Assembly: GCF_019166065.1 (NCBI RefSeq)
Contig: NZ_JAHTBN010000008.1
Span: forward strand, 62,001 to 126,000
Direction: 5' to 3'
DNA length: 64,000 nucleotides
DNA from: Candidimonas humi
Lineage (GTDB): Bacteria > Pseudomonadota > Gammaproteobacteria > Burkholderiales > Burkholderiaceae_B
Shown: positions 18,116 to 28,719 of the stretch, piece after piece
Layout of the letters: the number at the start of each line of letters is the position of its first letter
Numbering within the stretch: position 1 is the first letter of the stretch
Notes under the pieces: generated by a model
Told to the model about the DNA's origin: nothing
What the model saw: the letters and a program-made list of their open reading frames with translations, nothing else
Database searches by the model: none
Program-made: the position numbers and the translations under genes

Positions 18116-19117
18116 TTACTTCTTGATCAGGCCGAACGCGCGAGCCTGCTCTTCATAGGCCTTGACACGCTGCTTGACGAAGGCGTCGAGCTCGGCGCCG
18201 GACTTGTTGAAGGGGAACAGGCCCACTTTTTTCTGCAGCTCGGCGAACTTGGGATCCTTCTGCATATTGTCGAAGGCCTGCACCCACCACTGGTACTGGG
18301 CATCGGAGACCTTGGGCCCCACATAGAAACCGCGGATGATGGGCCAGTCGATGTCGAAGCCCTGTTCCTTGGCGGTGGGAATATTGGACATCTCGCCGGG
18401 CAGGCGCTCGCTGGCGAACACCGCCAGCACCCGCACCGGCGCCCCGCCCTGCAGCAAGTTGTAGGCTTCGGCCGCGTCGCCCATGTAGGCCTGGATGTGG
18501 CCGCCGCGCAGCGCGGTGGCCGACTCGCCGCCGCCCTCGAACGCGACGAAGCGCATCTTGCGGTAATCCACGCCCGCCGCCTTGGCCGTCAGGGCCGCCT
18601 TCATCCAGTCCTGGCTGCCCACCGTGCCGCCCGCGCCCAGCACGATCTTGGTGGGGTCGGCCTTCAGGGCGTCCATCAAGTCCTTGAGATTCTTGTAGGG
18701 AGCGTCGGCGCGCACGATGGCCACGCCGTAGTCGGTGCCGACCGCCGACAGCCAGCGCACGTCATTGACGTTGTACTTGCCGAATTTCCCCTGCGCCAGG
18801 TTGAGCAGCGAGCCGCCCGAGAAGGCGACGATGCGGCTGCCGTCGGCGGGCTTCTGGCCCACCACGTGGTTGTATGCCACCGCGCCGATGCCGCCGGGCA
18901 TGTAGATGATGCGCATGGGCTCTTTGAGCTGCCCGGTCGCGCCCAGGCCTTCCTGGGCCAGGCGGCAGGTCAGGTCGAAGCCGCCGCCGGGCTGGGCCGG
19001 GGCGATGCATTCGGGCCGGCGCGGCGCGCCGTCGGTGGCGGCGACAGCCGCGAAAGAGGCGCCGGCCAGGGCCAGGCAGGCCAGCATGGTGTTCAGGAAT
19101 GGGGTTCTGGTTTTCAC
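18116..19117 (-). CDS. tctC: Tripartite tricarboxylate transporter receptor TctC (citrate-type)
   Basis: Periplasmic binding protein, 333 residues with a signal peptide (residues 1-25). The mature N-terminus has the pattern CIAPAQPGGGFDLTCRLAQ, seen in citrate/tricarboxylate TctC proteins and distinct from the Bug proteins elsewhere in the window; two Cys residues could pair. The GTG at 19117 has GGAG upstream and gives the clean signal peptide; upstream in-frame ATGs lack this. The order regulator-kinase-TctC-TctB-TctA matches Bordetella bctDECBA, which takes up citrate. Confidence 0.9.
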   Translation of the reverse strand: MKTRTPFLNTMLACLALAGASFAAVAATDGAPRRPECIAPAQPGGGFDLTCRLAQEGLGATGQLKEPMRIIYMPGGIGAVAYNHVVGQKPADGSRIVAFSGGSLLNLAQGKFGKYNVNDVRWLSAVGTDYGVAIVRADAPYKNLKDLMDALKADPTKIVLGAGGTVGSQDWMKAALTAKAAGVDYRKMRFVAFEGGGESATALRGGHIQAYMGDAAEAYNLLQGGAPVRVLAVFASERLPGEMSNIPTAKEQGFDIDWPIIRGFYVGPKVSDAQYQWWVQAFDNMQKDPKFAELQKKVGLFPFNKSGAELDAFVKQRVKAYEEQARAFGLIKK

Positions 19118-19268
19118 GTCGCTACTCCGTGTCGGTTCTGGCATGCGCATGGCATGCCGCAAGAGGCCGGCCCGGCGCCGCCCGCCGATGCTGCACATCT
19201 GGCGGATCGGGCGCGGATCCCGGCTAACTGACCGGCAAGCGTACGGATCCGCGGCTTTCCGAATGCTT

Positions 19269-20720
19269 TCAATTCCCGTTTTTTCTACCCGCGGCCGGCT
19301 GCTCCGTAGGGGAATCTAGGGTAAATACCAGGGTCGCGCGGCAGCCGCGCCCCGGAGATTCGAGGCGGAATTCGCCGCCCAACTGCTGCATGATGGCATG
19401 CACGATGGCCAGGCCCAGGCCCGCCCCGGAGGTGTTCTTGCCGGCCCGGCCGCGCCGGAACCTGACGCCCGCCTTCTCGATATCGTCGGGCGTCATGCCC
19501 GGCCCATTGTCCTCGACCACCACGCGGGCGCCGCGCGCATCGCCGCTCACGCTCAAGGTCACCACGCCCCCTTCCGGCGTGTAGCGCAGCGCATTGTCGA
19601 CGAGGTTGGCGATGGCCTGGCGCAAGAGCCATTCGGGCGCCGCCAGCCAGACGGGGCCGGCGGGACAGTCCAGGCCCAGGTCCTGCCGGCGCGCACGCGC
19701 CGCAGGATACAGTTCGCGCACGATGCTCTGCGCCAGGGCTGCCAAATCAGTGCGTTCCGGCGCCTCGTTCTGCAAAGGGGCGTCCTTGGCGCGAGCCAGC
19801 GCCAGGAGCTGGCTCGCGGTCCGCTCGGCGCGCTCGAGGCCGTCGCGCATGGCCAGCAGCGCCGCGCGGATCTCGGCCGGATCGGACTCGCGCAGGGCAT
19901 AGCCCACTTGCATGCCCAGCACCGACAGGGGCGTGCGCAACTGGTGCGAGGCATCGTCCAGGAACTGGCTCTGCAGCCGGGCCTGGCTCGCGTAGCGCTC
20001 CATATGCAGGTTGACGGCCGTGACCAGCGGCTGCACTTCGCTCGGGATGTCGCGGTCGTCGATGGGGCTGAGGTTGTCGGGCCGGCGGCCCCGCAGTTCC
20101 TGCTCCAGCCGCGTCAAGGGCCGCAGCGCCCACAGCACGCCCGCAGCCACGATGAGGATGACCAGGGCCAGGCCCAGCGCGTCGCGCTCCACCGAACGCC
20201 ACATCATGGAGTCGATGAATGCCTCGCGGCTCGCGACGTCCTCGCCGACCATCACAATGACGCGCTCGCGCGGATTCGCGTTGAGCGGAGGATCCATGCG
20301 GCGCGCCATGGCCGCAATGCGTATGCGCTGGCCCAGGTAGTCGGCGGTGTAGAAGCGCGGCACGCCCGAGACCAGCCGTTCGTCGGGCAGCGGCAGCGCC
20401 TGGTTGCCGATCTCGGCCAGGCCGTCCTCGGTCAGCACCCGGTAATAGACGCTCTCGTCGGCGGTCAGCTCGAAAAACTCCAGCATCAGGTAAGGCAGTT
20501 CCACCGACAAGCCGCCGCCCTGCGTGGAAATCTGGTGGTCGATGGAGCGCAGCGCGCCCGCGAGCGAGCGGTCGTAGGCCTGGTTGATCTGGACGCGCAG
20601 TTCATGGTTCGACAGCCACAGCGCGCCCGTCATCAGCAGCACCAGGGCCGGCAGCAGGGCCAGCAGCAGCACCGACTTCAGGCTGCGCCCGCCCCTCTTG
20701 GCCCAACGCTCAGCCTTCAT
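19269..20720 (-). CDS. tctE: TctE-type sensor histidine kinase
   Basis: Membrane kinase of 483 residues: TM1 at about 16-34, a periplasmic region to about 180, TM2 at about 181-199, a HAMP-like linker, and the phospho-acceptor box DDASHQLRTPLSVLGMQ. The ATPase domain shows the N box (NLVDNALRYTPEGG), DNGPGM and GAGLGLAI. Overlaps the response-regulator gene by 11 bp. In Bordetella the homologous pair senses citrate through the TctC receptor. Confidence 0.92.
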   Translation of the reverse strand: MKAERWAKRGGRSLKSVLLLALLPALVLLMTGALWLSNHELRVQINQAYDRSLAGALRSIDHQISTQGGGLSVELPYLMLEFFELTADESVYYRVLTEDGLAEIGNQALPLPDERLVSGVPRFYTADYLGQRIRIAAMARRMDPPLNANPRERVIVMVGEDVASREAFIDSMMWRSVERDALGLALVILIVAAGVLWALRPLTRLEQELRGRRPDNLSPIDDRDIPSEVQPLVTAVNLHMERYASQARLQSQFLDDASHQLRTPLSVLGMQVGYALRESDPAEIRAALLAMRDGLERAERTASQLLALARAKDAPLQNEAPERTDLAALAQSIVRELYPAARARRQDLGLDCPAGPVWLAAPEWLLRQAIANLVDNALRYTPEGGVVTLSVSGDARGARVVVEDNGPGMTPDDIEKAGVRFRRGRAGKNTSGAGLGLAIVHAIMQQLGGEFRLESPGRGCRATLVFTLDSPTEQPAAGRKNGN

Positions 20721-21387
20721 CGGCCGGCTCCAGGCAATAGCCCATGCCGCGCAGCGTTTCGATGCGCACGCCCGAGTTCACCAGCTTCTTGCGCAACCGG
20801 TGCACGATCACCTCCACGGCCTCGAGATTGATGTCGCGGTCGTCCGGGCTGATGCGGTCCAGGATCTGCTGCTTGGACACGGGCTCGCCGCTTTTCTGCA
20901 GCAGCACCTTGAGCACCGCGAACTCGCGCGGCGACAGGGCCAGCGGCTCGCCGTGCTCGAAGAAGCGCTGCGCGCCGGTGTCCAATACCAGGCCGCCCAG
21001 CGCCAGGCGCGGATGCTCGCGGCCGCGGCTGCGGCGCACCAGGGCCACCAGCCGCGCCTCCAGCTCTTCGATGATGAAGGGCTTGCGCAGGAAATCGTCG
21101 GCGCCTTCGTGCAGGGTGCCGATGCGCTCGGCCAGCGAATCGCGCGCCGTCAGCACCAGTACCGGAGTGCGGTCGTCGCGCGCGCGCATGCGCGCCAGGA
21201 AAGTGCGCCCGTCCATGCCGGGCAGGCCGAGATCGAGAATCACGGCGTCGAATTCTTCGACCTGCAGGCGGCGCTCGGCCAATTCCGCATCGTCGGCCCA
21301 GTCCGCCACGAAGCCGCCATGCCGGGCCAGGCTGCGCGTCAACCAGCGGGCCAGTTCGGCCTCGTCTTCGACCAGGAGTATGCGCAT
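20710..21387 (-). CDS. tctD: TctD-type OmpR-family response regulator
   Basis: 225 residues. Receiver domain with acidic pocket (VEDEAE), phospho-acceptor Asp in AVILDLGLPGMDG and the conserved Lys in DDFLRKPF; C-terminal winged helix with NLEAVEVIVHRLRKKL and RGMGYCLEP. It probably activates the tctCBA genes downstream. It begins 57 bp after pcaB ends, on the same strand, so read-through from the pca genes is possible. Confidence 0.93.
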   Translation of the reverse strand: MRILLVEDEAELARWLTRSLARHGGFVADWADDAELAERRLQVEEFDAVILDLGLPGMDGRTFLARMRARDDRTPVLVLTARDSLAERIGTLHEGADDFLRKPFIIEELEARLVALVRRSRGREHPRLALGGLVLDTGAQRFFEHGEPLALSPREFAVLKVLLQKSGEPVSKQQILDRISPDDRDINLEAVEVIVHRLRKKLVNSGVRIETLRGMGYCLEPADEG

Positions 21388-21444
21388 ATCGGAGTCCCGT
21401 CGGTTTGATCCGGCCGCTCATTGCCGGCGGCCTGACTCCTGATT

Positions 21445-22794
21445 TTATGACACGGGTTTTGCGCGGGCGTGTTCCAGCACGCGGTCGACGAATACGCCGG
21501 CGGCCCCGAGATAATTCTGCGGCGCCATGAGCTCGGCCAGCTTTTGCGTGCCGAGCGCGGCAAGCACGCGCTCGTCTTCGGCCAGGACGTCTTGCAGGCC
21601 GCGGCCCTGCTCCAGCGCCTGGCGGCATTTCTGTTCGACCAGGGCGTGCGCCTGCAAGCGGCCCATGCTCTCGGCGAGCGCCATGGAAACGGCCTCGGCC
21701 ATGATCAGGCCATGCGTGGCGTCCAGGTTCTCGCGCATGCGCGCGGCATGGACCTCGAGGCCGCGCACCAGCTCGATGGCAGTGTCGAGCGCGCCGGCCG
21801 CCAGCATCGCCAGCTCGGGCAGGGTTTCCCATTCCGCGTGCCAGCCGCCGAGCCCGCGCTCGTGTTCTTGCGGCATGGCCGCCATCAGGACGGCCACGAG
21901 TTGCGGCGCACGCGCGGCCGCCGCCAGGATCACGGCGCAGCCCACCGGGTTGCGCTTGTGCGGCATGGTGGAAGAACCGCCGCGGCCTGCCCCGGCGGCC
22001 TCGGCGACTTCACCCACGTCCGTCTGCGCCAGCAGCGACAGGTCGCGCGCCAGCTTGCCCAGTGTGCCGGCCAGCGTCCCCAGGAAGGCCCCGGCCCGCA
22101 CGATGCGGTCGCGCTGGCCATGCCAGGGCAAGTCCGGCAGTGCCAGGTCGAGTCGGCGTGCCAGCTCGCGCGCAACATCGGGGCCTTGAGCACCCAGCGA
22201 AGCGAGCGTGCCGGCCGCGCCGCCGAATTGCAGGCACAGCACCTCGGGCGCCAGGGCCTGCAATTGCGCACGCAAGCGCAGCACCGCATCCAGCGATCCC
22301 GCCAGCTTCAGGCCGAAAGTCACGGGCAGTGCGTGCTGCAGCCAGGTGCGGCCCACCATGACGGTGTCGCGATGCCTTTCGGCCTGTTCTGCCAGAACTT
22401 GCTGCAGGACGCCCAGTTGCCCGTCGACCAGGGCGAAGGCGGCCTTGAGCTGCAGCATCATGCCGCTGTCGATCGCGTCCTGGCTGGTGGCCCCCCAATG
22501 CACGTAGCGCGCCGCCTCGGGGTCGTCCCGGCGTACGCGCGCGGTCAGGTGCTTGATCAGCGGAATCGCGAGATTGCCGGCCCGCGCCGCCTCGCCGGCA
22601 ATGAGGGCCGGGTCGAAATAGTCGCTGCGGCAGGCCTGCTCGATGGGCGTAGCGGCCTCGCGCGGGATGACGCCGGCATCGGCCTGGGCGCGCGCCAGCG
22701 CCGCTTCGAAGTCGAGCATGCCTTGCAGCGTGGCCGCGGCGCCGAAATGCTCGGCGCAGGGCGATGAACGAAACAGCGGATCGAACAATTCCAA
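21445..22794 (-). CDS. pcaB: 3-carboxy-cis,cis-muconate cycloisomerase
   Basis: Converts 3-carboxymuconate to 4-carboxymuconolactone in the protocatechuate branch of the beta-ketoadipate pathway. Fumarase/aspartase-fold protein of 449 residues with HWGATSQDAIDSG and the signature loop GRGGSSTMPHKRNPV. The start is inferred as a TTG at 22794, which has CGGGAG seven bases upstream and yields the family N-terminus ELFDPLFRSS; no nearby ATG does. Last of pcaHGB. Confidence 0.92.
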   Translation of the reverse strand: MELFDPLFRSSPCAEHFGAAATLQGMLDFEAALARAQADAGVIPREAATPIEQACRSDYFDPALIAGEAARAGNLAIPLIKHLTARVRRDDPEAARYVHWGATSQDAIDSGMMLQLKAAFALVDGQLGVLQQVLAEQAERHRDTVMVGRTWLQHALPVTFGLKLAGSLDAVLRLRAQLQALAPEVLCLQFGGAAGTLASLGAQGPDVARELARRLDLALPDLPWHGQRDRIVRAGAFLGTLAGTLGKLARDLSLLAQTDVGEVAEAAGAGRGGSSTMPHKRNPVGCAVILAAAARAPQLVAVLMAAMPQEHERGLGGWHAEWETLPELAMLAAGALDTAIELVRGLEVHAARMRENLDATHGLIMAEAVSMALAESMGRLQAHALVEQKCRQALEQGRGLQDVLAEDERVLAALGTQKLAELMAPQNYLGAAGVFVDRVLEHARAKPVS

Positions 22795-22849
22795 TCGAGA
22801 CTCCCGGGCATGCGTTGCGCGGCCGCCGGCTATGCGCTGCGGCCCGCGC

Positions 22850-23437
22850 TCAGGCGTCGAAGAATACAGTCTCGCGATCGCCCTGCATGTATATGTCGAA
22901 ATGATAGACCACGCGCCCGCCCCGCAGGTCGCGGCGCGCCAGCAGCGTGCCGCGGCGGTCTTCCGGCACCGACTGCAGCAGCGAGTCGCTGGCATTGGCC
23001 TGGGCTTCGTCGTCGAAATAAATGCGCGTGTACAGATGATTGAGCATGCCGCGCATGGTGAGTATGACGTCGATGTGCGGCGCCTCGCCATTGCTGGCGC
23101 CGGGCTTGACGGTGTGCACCACATAGCGCTGGCGTGCGTCGGTGCCGGTGCCCACGCGCCCGAAGCCGGTAAAGCCCGAGGCTGCGATCTGCTCGACCGA
23201 TTCCGGACGCTGGCCCGCGGCATCGGCCTGGAAGAGTTCGAGCATGGCGTCGCCCACCGGCTTGCCGGCGCCGTCCAGCACCCGTCCGGCCAGCACGATG
23301 TGCTCGCCGGGCACCTGCTCTTCGGCCAGCACCGCGTCGAAGGCGCTGCGCAAATCATAGTTGTACTGTTCGGGCGTCAGGCCGTAGGCGAAGAAGGGCC
23401 CGACGGTCTGCGAAGGGGTTTGTTTCAACGTGGTCAT
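22850..23437 (-). CDS. pcaG: Protocatechuate 3,4-dioxygenase alpha subunit
   Basis: 195 residues; N-terminus TPSQTVGPFFAYGLTP is characteristic. It forms the alpha/beta enzyme with PcaH; the alpha subunit does not carry the iron ligands. The end TVFFDA is normal. It begins 80 bp after pcaH ends. Confidence 0.94.
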   Translation of the reverse strand: MTTLKQTPSQTVGPFFAYGLTPEQYNYDLRSAFDAVLAEEQVPGEHIVLAGRVLDGAGKPVGDAMLELFQADAAGQRPESVEQIAASGFTGFGRVGTGTDARQRYVVHTVKPGASNGEAPHIDVILTMRGMLNHLYTRIYFDDEAQANASDSLLQSVPEDRRGTLLARRDLRGGRVVYHFDIYMQGDRETVFFDA

Positions 23438-23517
23438 GTCAGCTCCTTTGAACCATCCGGTGGCTCCGGCGGCATCCTCGGGCAGGCGAACACAGCGGGC
23501 GCGCGAGCCTTTTCATG

Positions 23518-24228
23518 TCAGTGCCCCATCGGAGTAGGACGCGGGCCGCGCAGCACGATGTCGAATTCGTAGCCCAGCGCATAGTCGGCCTCGGTGATGT
23601 CCATGGAAAAGCGCGACACCAGCCGCTCGCGCGCGCCCTCGGGCACGCCCTGGTAGATGGGGTCGTACTGCAGCAGCGGGTCGCCGGGAAAATACATCTG
23701 GGTCACCAGGCGCGAGCCGAAGTACTGGCCGAACAGCGAAAAGTGGATGTGGTTGGGACGCCAGGCATTAGGATGATTGCCCCAGGGATAGGCACCGGGC
23801 TTGACTGTCAGGAAGCGGTAGCGCCCTTGTGCGTCGGTGAGCGTGCGGCCCGCGCCCAGGAAATTCGGATCCAGCGGCGCGTCGTGCTGGTCGACCTTGT
23901 GCACGTAGCGCCCGGTGGAATTGGCCTGCCAGATTTCCACCAGGGTATCCGGCACCGGCCGGCCGTTGTCGTCGAGCACGCGGCCGGTGACGATGATGCG
24001 CTCGCCCAGGGGCTCGCCATTGCGCCGCGCATTGCGGGTCAGGTCATTGTCGAGCTCGCCGATGATCTCGTGGCCGTACACCGGCGCGCGCAGATTGCCC
24101 AGGCGATCTCCCACGGGCAGCAGCGGCCGGGTCGGCCCGCGCAGCAGCGAGGATTTGTAGCCCGGCTCTATCAATTTGGGATGCGCATCCCAATCGCGGG
24201 GATTCAGGGGCGGGGTTGCTGTGGACAT
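23518..24228 (-). CDS. pcaH: Protocatechuate 3,4-dioxygenase beta subunit
   Basis: Iron(III) intradiol dioxygenase subunit, 236 residues. The ligands are visible as Tyr108 (GRYVHK), Tyr147 (GAYPW), His160 and His162 (HIHF), the same spacing as in the Pseudomonas enzyme. ATG at 24228 has GGGAG upstream. It heads the pcaHGB run, divergent from pcaQ. No pcaC, pcaD, pcaIJ or pcaF gene is in the window. Confidence 0.95.
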   Translation of the reverse strand: MSTATPPLNPRDWDAHPKLIEPGYKSSLLRGPTRPLLPVGDRLGNLRAPVYGHEIIGELDNDLTRNARRNGEPLGERIIVTGRVLDDNGRPVPDTLVEIWQANSTGRYVHKVDQHDAPLDPNFLGAGRTLTDAQGRYRFLTVKPGAYPWGNHPNAWRPNHIHFSLFGQYFGSRLVTQMYFPGDPLLQYDPIYQGVPEGARERLVSRFSMDITEADYALGYEFDIVLRGPRPTPMGH

Positions 24229-24292
24229 TGGAGGCTCCCGGTCGAAGAATGCGCGGCCGAAGATGCCGCAGCGACTGCCCGCCACTATATAC

Positions 24293-24307
24293 TTAACCTA
24301 TGGATAT
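24293..24307. promoter_or_regulatory. Candidate PcaQ operator between pcaH and pcaQ
   Basis: TTAACCTATGGATAT lies in the divergent gap. It contains the half-site TTAACC of the PcaQ consensus known from rhizobia, but the second half is imperfect. It is followed by an ATATATATAT run. Assignment is tentative. Confidence 0.4.
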
Positions 24308-24347
24308 ATATATTGAGAATTTTTCAAGCCATGCATAAAAGTTGGTT

Positions 24348-25511
24348 ATGAAAAATCATCCTGGCGGCACTGGCCGTTCCACGAAAACCGGCAAGCAGCG
24401 GCCCGCGCCTGCCGCTGCCCCCACGCGCGCTGTATCCGCCGCATCCACTGCATCCACTACATCCGCTACATCCGCTGAATCCCTTGCGCCCACCGCCGCC
24501 ATGGGTGCCCCCCACTCCTCCGCTTCCCGCGCGGCCACGGCCGCGCCGGCAGCCGCGACAACCGGCGCAACGGCGCGGCCGGGCGACCTCGTCCAAGGTT
24601 CCCACATCAAGCTGCGCCACCTGCAATGCCTGCTGGCTGTGGCACAGCACGGCAGCCTGCGCGGCGCGGCCGACGCGTTGGCCATTACCCAGCCGGCAGT
24701 ATCCAAGACCATCGCCGAGCTGGAAGAACTGCTGGACGTGCACCTGTTCGATCGCGGCCGCCACGGCGCGCGCCCCACCGCCCAGGCCAGCCTGTTCCTG
24801 CGCCATGCCGGCGCCAGCCTGGATGCGCTGCGCCAGGGGCTGGACCTGCTCGCCCGCGGCAAGGAAGCCGGCAGCGGCACAATAGCCGTTGCGGCGCTGC
24901 CCACCGCGGCGCCCAGCCTGGTGCCCGCCGCGCTGCATGCCTTTCGCGAACAATGGCCCGGCATGGCGGTGCAGATCCATACCGGCTTGAACAGCCAGTT
25001 GCTGGACATGCTCAGGACCGGCAAAGTGGAACTGATGCTGGGGCGCCTGTCCGACCCCGAGGCCATGAGCGGCCTGACCTTCGAGCATCTGCTGGCCGCG
25101 CCGCTGGCGCTGGTGACCGGCCCGCGGCACCCGCTGCTGTCGCGCGCCGAGCCGGCCGCGGCCGAGCTGGCGCGCTTCCCCCTGGTCATGCCGCCGCGCG
25201 GCACCATCATCCGCCACATGGCCGACAGCTTCCTGCGCGGCCACGGCCTGGATACGCCGGTCAATCCTTGCGAGGTGCTGTCGGTATCGCTCGGGCGTGC
25301 CCTGGCGCTGGGGCCGGGCGACATGGTCTGGTTCGTTCCCCGCATTGCCGTGCGTGCCGACCTGCAGCAGGGCACGCTGCGGCAATTGCCCATAAGCATG
25401 GAAGGCACCGAAGAACCCCTGGGATTGATCCTGCGCAACGACGCCGAGCCGGCGCCGGCAGCGCGCGCCTTGATCGCCGCGCTGCGGACGACAGCCAGGC
25501 ACGCCCCATAA
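24348..25511 (+). CDS. pcaQ: PcaQ-type LysR regulator with extended low-complexity N-terminus
   Basis: Probable activator of pcaHGB, divergent from them. The HTH begins at IKLRHLQCLLAVAQHGSLRG, where normal PcaQ proteins start within a few residues. Here about 85 residues rich in Ala, Thr and Ser precede it, with a 12-bp-type repeat (STASTTSATSAES). The total from ATG 24348 is 387 residues against about 305-310 usual. A TTG at 24342 or an ATG at 24501 are alternatives; only the 24348 ATG sits close to the promoter region. Codon phase is kept through the extension. Confidence 0.85.
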   Translation: MKNHPGGTGRSTKTGKQRPAPAAAPTRAVSAASTASTTSATSAESLAPTAAMGAPHSSASRAATAAPAAATTGATARPGDLVQGSHIKLRHLQCLLAVAQHGSLRGAADALAITQPAVSKTIAELEELLDVHLFDRGRHGARPTAQASLFLRHAGASLDALRQGLDLLARGKEAGSGTIAVAALPTAAPSLVPAALHAFREQWPGMAVQIHTGLNSQLLDMLRTGKVELMLGRLSDPEAMSGLTFEHLLAAPLALVTGPRHPLLSRAEPAAAELARFPLVMPPRGTIIRHMADSFLRGHGLDTPVNPCEVLSVSLGRALALGPGDMVWFVPRIAVRADLQQGTLRQLPISMEGTEEPLGLILRNDAEPAPAARALIAALRTTARHAP

Positions 25512-25640
25512 GCGGCAAACCCCTGGCAGCCGCGACGACGGATCGCGGCGACGAATCGCAACGGCAAGCCGCGACAGACCAAGCGCACGACTGGACGAGA
25601 GGACGACGTCGCATGCCGTACCCCGTACTCCACACTCGGT

Positions 25641-25766
25641 ATTCCGCTCTTCGCTCTTCGCATTCCGCATTCTGTGTGCCGTGTGCCGTGTGCCGTGTGC
25701 CGTGTGCCGCATTCCGTTCGCCGTTCGCCGTTCGCCGTTCGCCGTTCGCCGTTCGCCGTTCGCCAA
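25641..25766. repeat. Degenerate heptanucleotide tandem array (18 units)
   Basis: Eighteen 7-bp units in one phase: ATTCCGC/TCTTCGC variants (25641-25675), GTGCCGT four times plus GTGCCGC (25676-25710), ATTCCGT, then TCGCCGT six times and a final TCGCCAA. It lies between pcaQ and edd and ends three bases before the first HexR box at 25770. Because the unit is not a multiple of three it is unlikely to be coding. Confidence 0.85.
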
Positions 25767-25769
25767 AAA

Positions 25770-25784
25770 TGTAGTTTAATTACA
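25770..25784. promoter_or_regulatory. HexR operator 1 upstream of edd
   Basis: TGTAGTTTAATTACA matches the HexR consensus TGTARTWWWAYTACA known from proteobacteria. It lies 185 bp before the edd start. A HexR gene is present at 37376. Confidence 0.8.
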
Positions 25785-25865
25785 AATATTTTTTAGGCCA
25801 TACGGCAAGCCATTCATTATTTATCAGTTATATCCGGTATCTATAACTGTTCAAATCCCATTATA

Positions 25866-25880
25866 TGTAGTAAAACTACA
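25866..25880. promoter_or_regulatory. HexR operator 2 upstream of edd
   Basis: TGTAGTAAAACTACA matches the same consensus. Its outer arms TGTAGT/ACTACA are perfectly symmetric. It is 75 bp before the edd ATG, a position where a bound repressor would block transcription; KDPG normally releases HexR. Confidence 0.85.
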
Positions 25881-25954
25881 ATTCAAGCAGCAAACCTCAG
25901 GCCAGCCGAAAAACGGCGCCTTGCCTCGTCTCTACTCGCAAACAAGGCCGACCC

Positions 25955-27781
<1,827 letters not shown>

Positions 27782-28051
27782 AGTGAAACCCTATCCGCTC
27801 CCGATGCGAGCTCGCGATCGGAATGGCCGCAAGGGGACGAGGGAGCGGACGAACGACGGTGCCTCGCCCCGCCACACGACCTGCCGCGGCCACGGCCGCC
27901 CACCCTCTGCATGGCCGCAAGCCCTTATGCAGCGCGGCACACGTCCGCCGCCGCCCGCGCTCGTGCCATACTATCGTCAACACGCTCAGTGCCGCGGCCG
28001 GCGCCCAGGCTCGCCGACGCCGGCTGCGATCTCGACTTCGAAGGAACCCAT

Positions 28052-28672
28052 ATGAACGCATTGGAACTGATGCGCGCCGGCCCTGTCATGCCGGTTATCG
28101 TCATCAAGGATCTCGACACCGCCGTGCCGCTGGCGCAGGCCCTGGTCGCCGGGGGCATACGCAGCCTGGAAATCACCTTGCGCTCGGACGTGGCGCTGCA
28201 GGCCATGCGCCTGATCGCAGAAGCCGTGCCCGAGGCGCTGGTGGGCGCAGGCACCGTGCGCAGCGCAGCGCAGCTCGATGCCGCGCTGCGGGCCGGCGCG
28301 CGCTTCGCCATCAGCCCGGGGCTTACACCCGACCTGGCGGCAGCCGCGCGCGACTGCGGAGTTCCGTTCCTGCCCGGCATCGCAACGCCCGCCGAGGCCA
28401 TGTGGGCCGCCGAACAAGGATATACGGAACAAAAACTCTTTCCCGCCGCGGCCGTGGGCGGCGTGGCGCTGCTCAAGGCCCTGCACGGCCCGCTGCCCGA
28501 ATTGCGCTATTGCCCCACCGGCGGCATCAACGCCGCCAATGCCGGCGAATACCTGGCGCTGCCCAATGTGGAATGCGTAGGGGGTTCGTGGCTTACACCC
28601 GTAGCGGCCGTTGCCGGCCGGCGGTGGGCCGACATCACTGCGCTGGCGCGCCAGGCCGCGGCCCTGAAATAA
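28052..28672 (+). CDS. eda: KDPG aldolase (2-dehydro-3-deoxyphosphogluconate aldolase)
   Basis: Splits KDPG to pyruvate and glyceraldehyde 3-phosphate. 206 residues; the motifs are VMPVIVI, EITLRSDVAL (catalytic Glu), GAGTVRSAAQLD, FLPGIATPAEA and the Schiff-base Lys in KLFPAAAVGG, with CPTGGINAAN. The ATG at 28052 has AAGGA upstream. I see no HexR box in the 270-bp gap after edd, so it may depend on the edd promoter. Confidence 0.95.
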   Translation: MNALELMRAGPVMPVIVIKDLDTAVPLAQALVAGGIRSLEITLRSDVALQAMRLIAEAVPEALVGAGTVRSAAQLDAALRAGARFAISPGLTPDLAAAARDCGVPFLPGIATPAEAMWAAEQGYTEQKLFPAAAVGGVALLKALHGPLPELRYCPTGGINAANAGEYLALPNVECVGGSWLTPVAAVAGRRWADITALARQAAALK

Positions 28673-28674
28673 GC

Positions 28675-28698
28675 GCCGCGGGCCTTGCCGCCCGCGGC
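28675..28698. terminator. Bidirectional hairpin between eda and kdgK
   Basis: A perfect 9-bp stem GCCGCGGGC/GCCCGCGGC with a 6-base loop sits between the convergent genes. There is no long T-run, so termination strength is uncertain. Confidence 0.55.
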
Positions 28699-28719
28699 TT
28701 CAAGAACCGGCCGGCGCGA

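Noticed and set aside
24324-25766. Long open frame on the minus strand antisense to pcaQ
   Set aside because: Composition effect of GC-rich coding DNA; it begins inside the heptamer array and has no domain or ribosome site.
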